Source of the DNA: Euzebyella saccharophila
Lineage (GTDB): Bacteria > Bacteroidota > Bacteroidia > Flavobacteriales > Flavobacteriaceae
Direction: 5' to 3'
Length of the DNA stretch: 64,000 nt
Assembly: GCF_014855495.1 (NCBI RefSeq)
Contig: NZ_JACYFJ010000001.1
Span: 806,001-870,000, forward strand
The notes beneath the pieces were generated by a model. It searched no databases, had not been told where the DNA came from, and saw only the letters and a program-made list of their open reading frames with translations. Position 1 is the stretch's first letter. Each line of letters starts with the position of its first letter. Made by a program: the position numbers and the translations under genes. Below, in pieces: positions 55,765-64,000 of the stretch.

Positions 55765-58700
55765 TTAATGATTTTGAATTAGTTTTATAATCCACTTACC
55801 CGTTGATTGGTCAAGAACAGGGTCGGCAACTGCTTCAAACTTACTTCCTGATTTGATTAAAATTTCAGGTGCAGGCATATTATTATATTTCACACCATCA
55901 GCAAAATCTGTAATGTTTTTACCTGTTGTATGTTGTATTTCAAATATTATATTAATCTCTGGACGTCCACCGAATGAAGCTCCTTGAGACCCACCACAAG
56001 ATGTAAAATCATTCCAAGTATGTTTAGCTCCTTGATTATATGAATCAAGAAAACCTTGTAAATCTGCTTGTTTTATTTCAATTCCTCTATAAACTTTTTG
56101 ACCCGAATAATTCGGCAGTTTAGCCAATGCGTTTTCTAAAATTAATTTTACATCTCCTGTCAAATTTGAATTGAGACCATTCCTTAACCAGTAGTTTAAA
56201 TCACCATAATAGAAATTAGTTGTATAGCCCCAAAGTGAGAAAACTTCATCATTACTAAGGTTTGGATATTGTGCTTTTAATGTTTGAATTTCGTTCAACC
56301 AATTTTCGCCAGACCTTACATTGTGGTAATTTTTAAAATAGTCAAGAATTTCATCTTCTGTTTTTCCAAACTTCTTTAAAGCATTCACAAAGTCCGTAGG
56401 GAGTTCTTGTTTTACAATAGTTTTCGTAACTGTTTTAAAGCTCCCCCCCGCGTTAACCAAATTCACCTTGATTTGTGCAATTAGCTCATCTATCAAGTTA
56501 ATATTACCCTCTGAAGGCTGAGTATTTAAACGTATAGCACTTGGGTCTGCAATAAAGAAACTACCATTATCATCTATCAAAAATTCTAGATCTACAACAT
56601 CTACTTCCTTTTGTTTAAGGAGGTCTTTAATTGTTTCAAGACTTTCAATACTGTTGGCGGTAACAGCATCCGATGAGCCGATGATTTCAACCGTGGCACC
56701 TCGGAGTTGGGCGATGTTGTCTGAACTACCGGCATAACGCTTCATAATTATGGCGGGACGACCTTCATATATAACTTGTTCCAATACCTCTACGGCAGGT
56801 ATTTCTTGCGCTTTTAGTTTGGCTAGGGCTTCTACCTCGTTTATTAAGGTTTGCACGTTCTTGCCAGGCTGCATTACAGCCAAGACTATGTCAGGTTCAC
56901 CGGCAATTGAGTATACATCTTTGTAAGAAGAAGAGCCATCGCTTATTTTTGTTAACGCACCATTAGGAACATATTTGTCATACGGCCAATTCGCGTAACC
57001 TTTAAAGCCTATAATATCTCCATTTTTTAGAATGTCTATGCCATCATAGGAGGCTATCTTATCACCATTTTCCAAAATTTGCCTTTTGGTAATATTGCCT
57101 CCCGTCATTTGAGCTACCAGATTATCCGCAGGGTCTTTTATTTGGATAAAATTGAAATTACCAGATTTTTTGGTCGTAATTGTAATGAGGGCAGTGGTTG
57201 GGAAAATCTCATCAATTTTAACCAATTGATCCACTATCTCTTGTTTACGAGTATTTGTTTTGCTGTCTAACAACAAATTTTTAATGCCTTCAAGGCCATC
57301 TCCTTTAGTGCTTTTAAACCTGTTTGCTATACTTTGAACAGCATCTATATTCTCAAACTTGGCCAGTGCAGGACCAGATACATTTGCGGCTTCCAAAATA
57401 GCCTTAACTTCATTTAAACTCTCGATTGCTCCTTCGGCAATATCAACAACCGTATTTGCTCCTGTTGCTGTGGCTGCTTCAATATCTAGTGCCATTTCTA
57501 ATCCGAAATCAACATCTAAAGCATCATTAAAATCTTTCTTGGCATCATCAAGATTATCCGCTACCGAAGACATCATGGGCTTTTCATTGGCAGACTCAAT
57601 TATTTCATTGGCCCGCTTTATTTCGTATTCCGTTACGTTGCCGTTATTGTCCAGTTTGGCTACCAAGGTAAACCTATCGCTTGATCGTAAATAGGTGGCG
57701 GCATATTGGCCAAACCCGACAGCTACCAATGAGGCGGTGTACAGACCGGCTTCAGTTCTATGGCCGTTGGCAACTGCATATATGAGCCCTATACCATCGG
57801 CAATAAAATCTATTTGAAAAGGTGCAAGGGCAAGGGAAGCCGCATCCAATACGGAATATACCACGGCATCGGTATCAATTTCCTGATAAAGGTGAAAGGG
57901 CTGTACTTTTGCAAATTCATCAACCTCCATTAAATAGGCCAAATTCACCAAAAAACCGGCATATTCATCTTGGGCCTGATGCAGGTTGGAATAAGCTATG
58001 AGTAGTTTGGAATTTACAGCTGCCCGATCGATATAAACTTCTCTAAACAATATTCCTTTTTTGCCCGGTACTGCCTCAAAATATGAAATTGTCTTGTCCG
58101 GTTTATCGGATTTTGCCTCTTCCAAGGCGTCAAAATCCTCCATAGCCGCCTGTGACTGCTTATTTTCGTATGCTATATGCCACTGGGCCAATTTTTGCTG
58201 ATGTTCATATTTGGCATTGACGTACTCAGAAGTACTGTTGTAATCTGATGATTTCGGTTTTTCCCTTTTTAGTTGTCTTCCTTGGGATTCCAGTTTCCTA
58301 AGTTCATCATAATGGGGACTTTTGAGAATTGCAATATTTTGTATAAAAGAAAGTCCCCTAACATCTTTATCACTTGATTTTTCTACTATCGCATTTTTTC
58401 TATCGGCCAAAATATAGCTGTAGTAGATGGTGGCCGGTTTTTTAATGCGGGCAAATGCTCCTAAAATATAACTTAGAAGGTCATTGGATTTTTTAAATTG
58501 AAAGGTGTCGACTAGGTCGTTCTTGCTTTGGGCAAAACCTACCTGCATACACTTGGTTGTTCCTAACCCTTCACTAAACCTGATAAAAGGAACGACAATA
58601 AGAATGGCGTTATTAGAATAATCTTTTAAATTACTTTTCTCAAGTATTTTTGACGCAAATTCATCCAGTTTGTTCTCATCAATTTTATATTCCACTGGCT

Positions 58701-61700
58701 GAAAGACTACATAGAAATCTTTATCAGTTTTATATTTAAGAGTGTATAGTTTGTCTTCAATTAGTTCGGCTTTATCTGCCAAGGCAGCATTTGAGACGTT
58801 TACCAAATGATAAAAATCTCCTTTTGTTCGGTAGGGCTTACTCTTTTGGCCTATTCTTCTGCCATAGGCTTCGTTGATACTATTGGCAGCTTGGGTTACC
58901 CATTCTTCTTTATAAGTGCCATCAGTATTTATTAATTGGCATATGGTTAAGTTAAATGGATTTTCTTCTAACTGTGCAATTGCGTCCTGGTCCTCTTGTA
59001 TACAATCGGTTTCACCTTCATACTTTACTAATTGGTGATTAAAATTGATGGTCCCATTTTTAAAGTTTTCTAAATCTTTGTATTCAACCGAATAATAAGG
59101 GTCATTGCATTCTGGAGAGTTATCAAAAAGGAAAACCCTTTTCTCTTTTTTAATATCTTGAATACTAACATATGGCAGAGGAACTTTTTGTCCATTGGGG
59201 GTTTGAGATGATACATACCCCACAAACTTACCATTGTCATAAGTGGCGTAGTAGGTTATATCTCCTAATTTAAAACCAGGAATTGTACCTTTTGGCTCTT
59301 TCATAGAGCCATTAGAGGCTATAGTTCTGCTAATCTCTTTAGAATATGAAAAAGGCTTCCAATCTGGGGTAAACCAAATTTTTCCGGCAATTTCTCCCTC
59401 TTCTTCCTCTTGGAACAAATAAAACTTTAAAGAGGGATCATGAATCTGGGCCCAATGGGTATGGGGCAGTTGGTCTCCGCTACCATAGTCCATGAGCCAA
59501 TCGGTTTGTTGATTCGTTCCAAATTCGGAAAAAGGATGCTGTAGGGCAAAAATACCGTGCCCTATTTCATGGGCCAGTGTTTTACTTTTGTCACCACCTT
59601 TATCTTCTTCCTCAGGTTTACCTCCAAATACAAAGCCCATTTGGCGCTGTAAGGGCATAAAACCACCAATAGGGCGTGAAGGTTCAATGTCATTAAAGAC
59701 CAAAATGTAATAGGTGTTGGCATTATAACCTTCTAACTGCTTTACCCTATTGACGAGCATTTTTTGCTCCTCATTATAGGCGGCGGCCCAGGCGCTTTCG
59801 CCAAAATCCAAAGTTTGGTTACTACCTAGTTCAGACTTTTTAACAGAAAGACTTAAGCTTTTGCCAAACTGTATATTCGCTACCGCTTTTTCAAAAATTT
59901 TGGAGACATTACTTTCTATATTCCCCAGCGAAGCACCATTTACCGAGACCAAGGCAACATTTATACTTCTCTCCGTAAGGTGCCATAGGGTGAAAGCCCC
60001 TGCGGTGAGCTGTTTGCTATTGTCCTCTTTGCTGGGGACAGTGGCATATATCACCTCATTTTCAAAGGAATATCTTCCAGTGAGGGTCAAGGTCGCTGTA
60101 GAACCGTTAAAAGTTGTGGGAATGGAATCCCCTTGTTTGGTCTTAAAGCTTACATCGTCTGCTTTGTAGTCGCCATTTTTTAGGTCAATAGTTGCCTTAA
60201 TTTTGGTGGTAGCCCCTTTTTTAACGGCATGATGGGTCAACGGATAGTCCTTGCCATCGGCATCTTTAATGACCGTATATTCTTGGGCGAGTGTGCCTAT
60301 GTTCCCTGTGGGCATGATATCCATTCCGTAGGTGCCCTCCTCATTAAAGGTTACTTGTATTCCTCGGGCAGTAAGGGATTCCAGTCGGCCGTTATTGGAA
60401 ACCCCTTCTACGTTATTGCCGGTAATGGCTCCGTTTTGGTCTATGGTACCACCTTCGGTAATTTCGCCTTCGGCATCCACATAATATGTTTTTCCCTCGC
60501 TATCGGTAATGACCATGTCATCTCCCAAGGGTTCTGATTTGGTCACTCCATTTTGTGGGTTGGTAATGACCACCTTTCCGTCCTCAATTTTTATATCGTC
60601 TTTATCAATGGCCCAATTGACCTTGATTTCATCCAAATCATTATCGCCCTCAACAAATTCCCCTACCGCATCCACCGCATCGGTAACGGTATCGATTGCC
60701 TCATCTATGTCCAGAATATTCCGCATGCTAGGGTCGTACACTGTCACTACCGATCCTTCTACCAACTGATTATCCGTATTTACTAACACATTGGTAAATG
60801 CTACCCCCACGCGTATGCTGTTGAGATAGGGAATGGTTACATAGCCCTTACCGGTAAAACGACCATTACTGCCGCTGGTTTCCAAAACCTTAATGGGGAA
60901 ATCGCCCGCCTTAAAGGCATCCCCGGCATAGAGATTGGGAAGGGGCTCCTTATTGCTTAGGTTAAAATTGGGGGTGATGTTGCAATCGTAAACGGCCGCC
61001 TCTTCATCAGCAATAAAAGTGGTAAACTGCTTGGTAACACTCCAATCACTGCCCGTTACCGTACATTGTTTTTGAACCTGATATTCATAGACCGTACCTG
61101 GCTTAAGGTCCCACAGGGTGGTTTGGTTGCCACTAGTCTTATTGGGGAACCACTCGGCCCCCTCCACGTTTTTTTGCCGGTAACGTACCGTGTATTCAGG
61201 TACTTCGGTAGAGAAATCGTCCCAAAAAATATTGGCATTGGTACTCCCCTTAACCTCATGGTTAATGCCCAAAGGCAAATCGCAACTGCCGGCATAACTA
61301 AAGGAGTAAATCTCGCTATAGCCTTGGTTTTCAAAAAGGCCCACTTCTTCCAACCCTTGTTTTGCCTTTGCCTGCACCCGCCAAGCATAATTTTTTCCGG
61401 ATAGGAAGAGCGGATCGGCCGGTCCGTATACATAGGTAGTAGCATTGGTAACGGTTTGAAAAACGGGAGGCGAGCTTAAAAAGGCCTGTTGCGGGTCCAC
61501 TTGGGTGTCCCAAATTTCTACAATGCTAAGCTCGTATTCTACATTGCTAACATTTACGTGTCTTGGTGTCCACTGAAATACAATGTTCTGCGGATTGATT
61601 TCTTCTACATTGGTCTTGTTTCTGGGGGATACCAAGAAAGGTGGTTCGTTCTGAAAGACCACACTAATGGCACACGATTTTTGTGACAGGCGACTGCCGG

Positions 61701-62208
61701 TAAGCACATCGAACACCTCAAAACAGAAGTTATAGGCCCCTTCGGGGATGGCATTGCCATACACGTTACCCGAAATACCGTTGAGGTTTTCATACCTAAA
61801 ATAGGATGCCAGCTCTACGTTGGTAAGTACCAGGGGAACACCTCCTTCTAAAAATAGGGGCGAAGCGCCGGTAACTAGGTCTTTACTTTGAAAACTGATA
61901 CCGCTACCCTCAAAGGAAACTCTTAGGCGGACTTCCCGATTGACAATCTCAAAATCGTTTAAAATCAATTGAACGCGCAACGGACTGTTTACGGTATTCT
62001 CGTTGGCGTATTCTGAAAAATAAATGGGCGGCGGCGGCGTCACTTGCGGAATTACCTGTACAGGAAAGGATTGTGCGGTGGCGGTGGTTAGGTTGAAGGT
62101 TAAAAAGAGTAGGCAGAGTGCGGTATGCAGTAGGCAGTAGGCAGTAGGCAGTATGCAGTATGCAGTATGCAGTTTTTGGATGATATGTTTTAGGGTTTTG
62201 AATATCAT
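55765..62208 (-). CDS. Giant polymorphic toxin: TANFOR/Fn3 surface protein with metallopeptidase motif and C-terminal ADP-ribosyltransferase
   Basis: 2147 residues. An unusual signal peptide (1-46) is partly encoded by 7-bp repeats. Residues about 47-195 ([20 protein letters not shown]) resemble the TANFOR domain of large Bacteroidota proteins. Fn3-like units lie at about 196-305 and 310-398, then beta-rich repeats. HEIGH (880-884) with a further His seven residues on suggests a zinc metallopeptidase. A kinase-like domain lies near 1760-1895 ([26 protein letters not shown]...DPSAI), with no clear beta-3 Lys. The end (about 2035-2147) is an R-S-E ADP-ribosyltransferase: VYRG (Arg2041), FTSCG (Ser2070), [12 protein letters not shown] (Glu2115). 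It overlaps the four-helix-bundle gene stop (ATGA). The immunity candidate follows. Confidence 0.88.
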   Translation of the reverse strand: MIFKTLKHIIQKLHTAYCILPTAYCLLHTALCLLFLTFNLTTATAQSFPVQVIPQVTPPPPIYFSEYANENTVNSPLRVQLILNDFEIVNREVRLRVSFEGSGISFQSKDLVTGASPLFLEGGVPLVLTNVELASYFRYENLNGISGNVYGNAIPEGAYNFCFEVFDVLTGSRLSQKSCAISVVFQNEPPFLVSPRNKTNVEEINPQNIVFQWTPRHVNVSNVEYELSIVEIWDTQVDPQQAFLSSPPVFQTVTNATTYVYGPADPLFLSGKNYAWRVQAKAKQGLEEVGLFENQGYSEIYSFSYAGSCDLPLGINHEVKGSTNANIFWDDFSTEVPEYTVRYRQKNVEGAEWFPNKTSGNQTTLWDLKPGTVYEYQVQKQCTVTGSDWSVTKQFTTFIADEEAAVYDCNITPNFNLSNKEPLPNLYAGDAFKAGDFPIKVLETSGSNGRFTGKGYVTIPYLNSIRVGVAFTNVLVNTDNQLVEGSVVTVYDPSMRNILDIDEAIDTVTDAVDAVGEFVEGDNDLDEIKVNWAIDKDDIKIEDGKVVITNPQNGVTKSEPLGDDMVITDSEGKTYYVDAEGEITEGGTIDQNGAITGNNVEGVSNNGRLESLTARGIQVTFNEEGTYGMDIMPTGNIGTLAQEYTVIKDADGKDYPLTHHAVKKGATTKIKATIDLKNGDYKADDVSFKTKQGDSIPTTFNGSTATLTLTGRYSFENEVIYATVPSKEDNSKQLTAGAFTLWHLTERSINVALVSVNGASLGNIESNVSKIFEKAVANIQFGKSLSLSVKKSELGSNQTLDFGESAWAAAYNEEQKMLVNRVKQLEGYNANTYYILVFNDIEPSRPIGGFMPLQRQMGFVFGGKPEEEDKGGDKSKTLAHEIGHGIFALQHPFSEFGTNQQTDWLMDYGSGDQLPHTHWAQIHDPSLKFYLFQEEEEGEIAGKIWFTPDWKPFSYSKEISRTIASNGSMKEPKGTIPGFKLGDITYYATYDNGKFVGYVSSQTPNGQKVPLPYVSIQDIKKEKRVFLFDNSPECNDPYYSVEYKDLENFKNGTINFNHQLVKYEGETDCIQEDQDAIAQLEENPFNLTICQLINTDGTYKEEWVTQAANSINEAYGRRIGQKSKPYRTKGDFYHLVNVSNAALADKAELIEDKLYTLKYKTDKDFYVVFQPVEYKIDENKLDEFASKILEKSNLKDYSNNAILIVVPFIRFSEGLGTTKCMQVGFAQSKNDLVDTFQFKKSNDLLSYILGAFARIKKPATIYYSYILADRKNAIVEKSSDKDVRGLSFIQNIAILKSPHYDELRKLESQGRQLKREKPKSSDYNSTSEYVNAKYEHQQKLAQWHIAYENKQSQAAMEDFDALEEAKSDKPDKTISYFEAVPGKKGILFREVYIDRAAVNSKLLIAYSNLHQAQDEYAGFLVNLAYLMEVDEFAKVQPFHLYQEIDTDAVVYSVLDAASLALAPFQIDFIADGIGLIYAVANGHRTEAGLYTASLVAVGFGQYAATYLRSSDRFTLVAKLDNNGNVTEYEIKRANEIIESANEKPMMSSVADNLDDAKKDFNDALDVDFGLEMALDIEAATATGANTVVDIAEGAIESLNEVKAILEAANVSGPALAKFENIDAVQSIANRFKSTKGDGLEGIKNLLLDSKTNTRKQEIVDQLVKIDEIFPTTALITITTKKSGNFNFIQIKDPADNLVAQMTGGNITKRQILENGDKIASYDGIDILKNGDIIGFKGYANWPYDKYVPNGALTKISDGSSSYKDVYSIAGEPDIVLAVMQPGKNVQTLINEVEALAKLKAQEIPAVEVLEQVIYEGRPAIIMKRYAGSSDNIAQLRGATVEIIGSSDAVTANSIESLETIKDLLKQKEVDVVDLEFLIDDNGSFFIADPSAIRLNTQPSEGNINLIDELIAQIKVNLVNAGGSFKTVTKTIVKQELPTDFVNALKKFGKTEDEILDYFKNYHNVRSGENWLNEIQTLKAQYPNLSNDEVFSLWGYTTNFYYGDLNYWLRNGLNSNLTGDVKLILENALAKLPNYSGQKVYRGIEIKQADLQGFLDSYNQGAKHTWNDFTSCGGSQGASFGGRPEINIIFEIQHTTGKNITDFADGVKYNNMPAPEILIKSGSKFEAVADPVLDQSTGKWIIKLIQNH
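62109..62171. repeat. Nine-unit 7-bp tandem array inside the signal-peptide coding region
   Basis: Seven exact GTAKGCA units (62,123-62,171: T, G, G, G, T, T, T at the variable base) plus one further exact unit (62,109-62,115) and one degenerate unit between. They encode residues 13-33 of the giant toxin in minus-strand sense. The total is 63 bases, so the frame is kept now; gain or loss of one unit would shift it. Confidence 0.9.
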
Positions 62209-62567
62209 TTACTGCTGAATTTTTTAGGGTTGTTGATCATATAGCCAAGCAATTTTCCTACTTCAACGGTTTTATTGTACAGTTCTATTTTGGTCTCTTC
62301 TTGAATGTACTGGCAAGCTAATGAAAACTCTAACCAAACTTGGGTTTCGGTGTTTTCCATATCGGCATCCGTAAGTTTGGCAACAAAATGTTTTACATAC
62401 CTCCTTTTTCGGTAACCTTCAGCAATATTGGCACAAACCGAACGGGAACTTCTCCTAATCTGATCCGTAAGGGAATAGCGCTCTTCCTTAGGAAATTTTT
62501 TGGTCATTTCAAAAACGTCCATAGCTAGGGAAAATGCTGTTTTATATGCTGTCAGCTGCTTATACAT
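62205..62567 (-). CDS. Four-helix-bundle protein (S23-like family)
   Basis: 120 residues, all helical. It matches the bacterial four-helix-bundle family related to the proteins encoded in 23S rRNA intervening sequences: [25 protein letters not shown] is the hallmark region, split here between residues about 30-55. Function unknown in this context; relatives may bind nucleic acid. The TGA overlaps the ATG of the giant toxin gene (ATGA). The gene is bracketed by heptamer repeats in opposite orientations, which suggests it came in as a cassette. Confidence 0.88.
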   Translation of the reverse strand: MYKQLTAYKTAFSLAMDVFEMTKKFPKEERYSLTDQIRRSSRSVCANIAEGYRKRRYVKHFVAKLTDADMENTETQVWLEFSLACQYIQEETKIELYNKTVEVGKLLGYMINNPKKFSSK

Positions 62568-62580
62568 TCTTTTCTCGATT

Positions 62581-62596
62581 TGCCTATTGCCTACTG
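62581..62596. repeat. Two heptamer units in inverse orientation
   Basis: TGCCTAT-TGCCTAC-TG, reverse complement in type to the array at 62,109. It fills the 30 bases between the stop of the barrel-like gene and the start of the four-helix-bundle gene. Confidence 0.75.
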
Positions 62597-62597
62597 T

Positions 62598-64000
62598 TTA
62601 ATTCTTATTAATATACTTTAGCTCAAAAAACTCCGGATTCACCAAGTTCAACGATTTTTTATAATAGAAATCAATGATCTCATTTTCCAGATAGGTTTCC
62701 AGTTGGTTTACGTTTTCTGTTTTTTCAAACATTTCAAAGGACTTTAATGCATAGTCTTTTTTAAATTCTTTTAAAAATCCAGTTCCCTTTTCAATGTCCG
62801 CCATACTGGTAAATTCTGCGAATTGGGTTTCCATCCAACGGTGGCCCACCAGTTTTTCCAGTCGGGTTTGTTGTTCTGCCACTAAGGCCTGATATCGAGG
62901 AGCCAAAGCCTTATCCCTTTGGGAATAGTCCTCCTCCTTTTTATTGTGCAACGGGTGCTCGTCTACTTCCAGTTTCTTGGCTACGAACAGGTTCTCCAAG
63001 GCCATATCAATTTTTTTCATATCGTCCTGAATACTTGAAATAACGCTGTGCAAAGCTTCTTCATACACTTTCTCAAAGTCGCCAAAGGCATAAAGTTCCG
63101 CTAAGAACGTAAGTGCGCTTTCTTTGTACCTGTCTTCTCTTTTTTGCTCTTTAACGGTCGCCAATAGAATTTTAAGTTCGTCCTTTTTAAATTGCGGAAT
63201 ATTGCTAAACGGAGCACTTGTATATACATTGGTGAGCTGCTCATTTAAGCTAGGAATGGTGCCGCTGTAGGTTGCGTTTCTATAGCGAAAGCTTAAAGTA
63301 TTTTCCTTATTTCTTGGGTCCCGTTCGTTAGGTGATCTGCTACCCGGGTCAATGTCCAACTTAAAATTATCAAAGGCGTAGCTGTACCCAAAGGTGATGG
63401 TTAGGTCACGACCGGTATTGAGCTCCGAGTTTCTGAACAACATTAAAAAGTTGAGGTTCAGATTGTGTTTTTTGTATAGGGTATAATTGCTTCCCAACCT
63501 AAAGTTGAGCACGTTGTTCTGCTGTTCGCCATTGGCAAAAGAACTGTTGTAGGAACTCGAAAAATTACTCCGCAGTTTTTTATCAAAAAACTGTTTTCCA
63601 ATGGCCAGTGTGGGGCCTAAAATAAGATTGTTGTCTTCGGCTACTGTATTGTAAGAAACGTTTCCGGCCAAGGAAACATTTAGTGCCTGTTGTGGAAACC
63701 CCAATGTATAGGAAGCCACCCCGTTATAAAAAGAATTTTCACCGCCTTCAATGGTCTCGCCCTCTTGTTGATTGGTACTATTTTGATATACCAGGTTGAG
63801 GTTGGTACTGTGCTGTTTTGTTTCGGTCTTTTTAAGAATGTAGTTGATTCCCAAATTGGCATTCTGGGAAATCTGCCGGTAATTAAGGGTGTCTACATTA
63901 TCATAGGCCCCCACTTGGTTGATGTAATCAAACTGGTCCCTGATATTGGTGTACGACTGAAAATTGGAGTAGCTAGCGTTGATGCCCAAACGTTCAGAGG
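62598..64000 (-). CDS. Large envelope protein with beta-barrel-like part, 5' end outside window
   Basis: At least 467 residues; the frame remains open at the window edge (preceding codons read ERL), so the apparent TTG start near 63,989 is not real. Residues from the edge to about 225 are alternating strands typical of an outer-membrane barrel (LGINYILKK, LNLVYQNS, LAGNVSYNT, LTITFGYSYAF). The C-terminal 240 residues are helical and charged. It is the first visible gene of the leftward toxin locus and could provide surface display or export; no family recognised. Confidence 0.75.
   Translation of the reverse strand, partial: SERLGINASYSNFQSYTNIRDQFDYINQVGAYDNVDTLNYRQISQNANLGINYILKKTETKQHSTNLNLVYQNSTNQQEGETIEGGENSFYNGVASYTLGFPQQALNVSLAGNVSYNTVAEDNNLILGPTLAIGKQFFDKKLRSNFSSSYNSSFANGEQQNNVLNFRLGSNYTLYKKHNLNLNFLMLFRNSELNTGRDLTITFGYSYAFDNFKLDIDPGSRSPNERDPRNKENTLSFRYRNATYSGTIPSLNEQLTNVYTSAPFSNIPQFKKDELKILLATVKEQKREDRYKESALTFLAELYAFGDFEKVYEEALHSVISSIQDDMKKIDMALENLFVAKKLEVDEHPLHNKKEEDYSQRDKALAPRYQALVAEQQTRLEKLVGHRWMETQFAEFTSMADIEKGTGFLKEFKKDYALKSFEMFEKTENVNQLETYLENEIIDFYYKKSLNLVNPEFFELKYINKN

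Noticed and set aside
59861-60786. Several plus-strand open frames of 77-102 codons
   Set aside because: All are antisense shadows of the giant toxin gene, whose frame is continuous and protein-like.
62109-62171. CRISPR-like array
   Set aside because: Units are 7 bases and directly adjacent with no spacers; no cas genes are present.
62205-62567. Diversity-generating retroelement, because the accessory protein Avd is also a four-helix bundle of the S23-like type
   Set aside because: No reverse transcriptase, template repeat or variable repeat pair is visible in the window; the match is only to the broad four-helix-bundle family.
39334-64000. Type VI secretion, extracellular contractile injection or Rhs system
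   Set aside because: No sheath, tube, spike, VgrG, baseplate or Rhs YD-repeat sequence is present; the large proteins are Fn3, SprB-repeat and beta-rich proteins.

Overview
The window reads as chromosomal DNA of a marine-type Bacteroidota, most probably a member of the Flavobacteriaceae (family inferred, genus not determined). Support: four TonB-dependent receptors, DUF5689, DUF4270 and DUF1080 proteins, SprB repeats with a type IX secretion (T9SS) C-terminal domain, an alpha2-type glycyl-tRNA synthetase, a short AtpC, a short GlgA-like protein, promoters of the TAnnTTTG type, and low GC with few strong Shine-Dalgarno sites. No tRNA, rRNA or CRISPR array was seen, and no stretch longer than 300 bases lacks a gene.

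Region 1 (1-39,310) is mostly core genome. It starts inside a TonB receptor gene, followed by a small membrane protein and a DUF1080 hydrolase. Next is a nuclease / TonB receptor / DUF5689 lipoprotein locus (3.4-8.6 kb) that looks like nucleic-acid or phosphodiester scavenging. A histidine kinase follows with two receiver-only response regulators (8.6-11.7 kb), then an ankyrin-Nudix-amidase operon, an Ig-like lipoprotein, comF, a coiled-coil protein, glycyl-tRNA synthetase, a FecA-like receptor, xth and an aldo/keto reductase. The leftward run panC-panD-flippase-esterase-like-radA faces a GlgA-like/DUF4270 pair and glmS. A TonB receptor paired with a GDSL lipoprotein and then atpD-atpC end the region at a strong bidirectional terminator.

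Region 2 (39,334-64,000, all leftward) is accessory and is the most interesting part. In transcription order it holds: a partial barrel-like protein; a four-helix-bundle protein bracketed by heptamer repeats; a 2147-residue surface protein with a probable TANFOR-type start, Fn3 domains, an HEIGH metallopeptidase motif, a kinase-like domain and a C-terminal ADP-ribosyltransferase; its adjacent immunity candidate; an island of small immunity-like and membrane genes mixed with two RAYT transposases and five REP hairpins; then three more giant or large secreted proteins of 1682, 694 and 1630 residues, the last with SprB repeats and a T9SS sorting domain.

Two immunity-like genes in the island are still preceded by short orphan C-terminal reading frames whose stop codons overlap the immunity start codons. 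These look like displaced toxin tips. I read region 2 as a contact-dependent polymorphic toxin locus of a Bacteroidota-specific kind. Its toxin gene has a 7-bp tandem array inside the signal-peptide coding region that could act as a frameshift switch. Enzyme names rest on visible motifs; the delivery role and the toxin-tip interpretation are inference.
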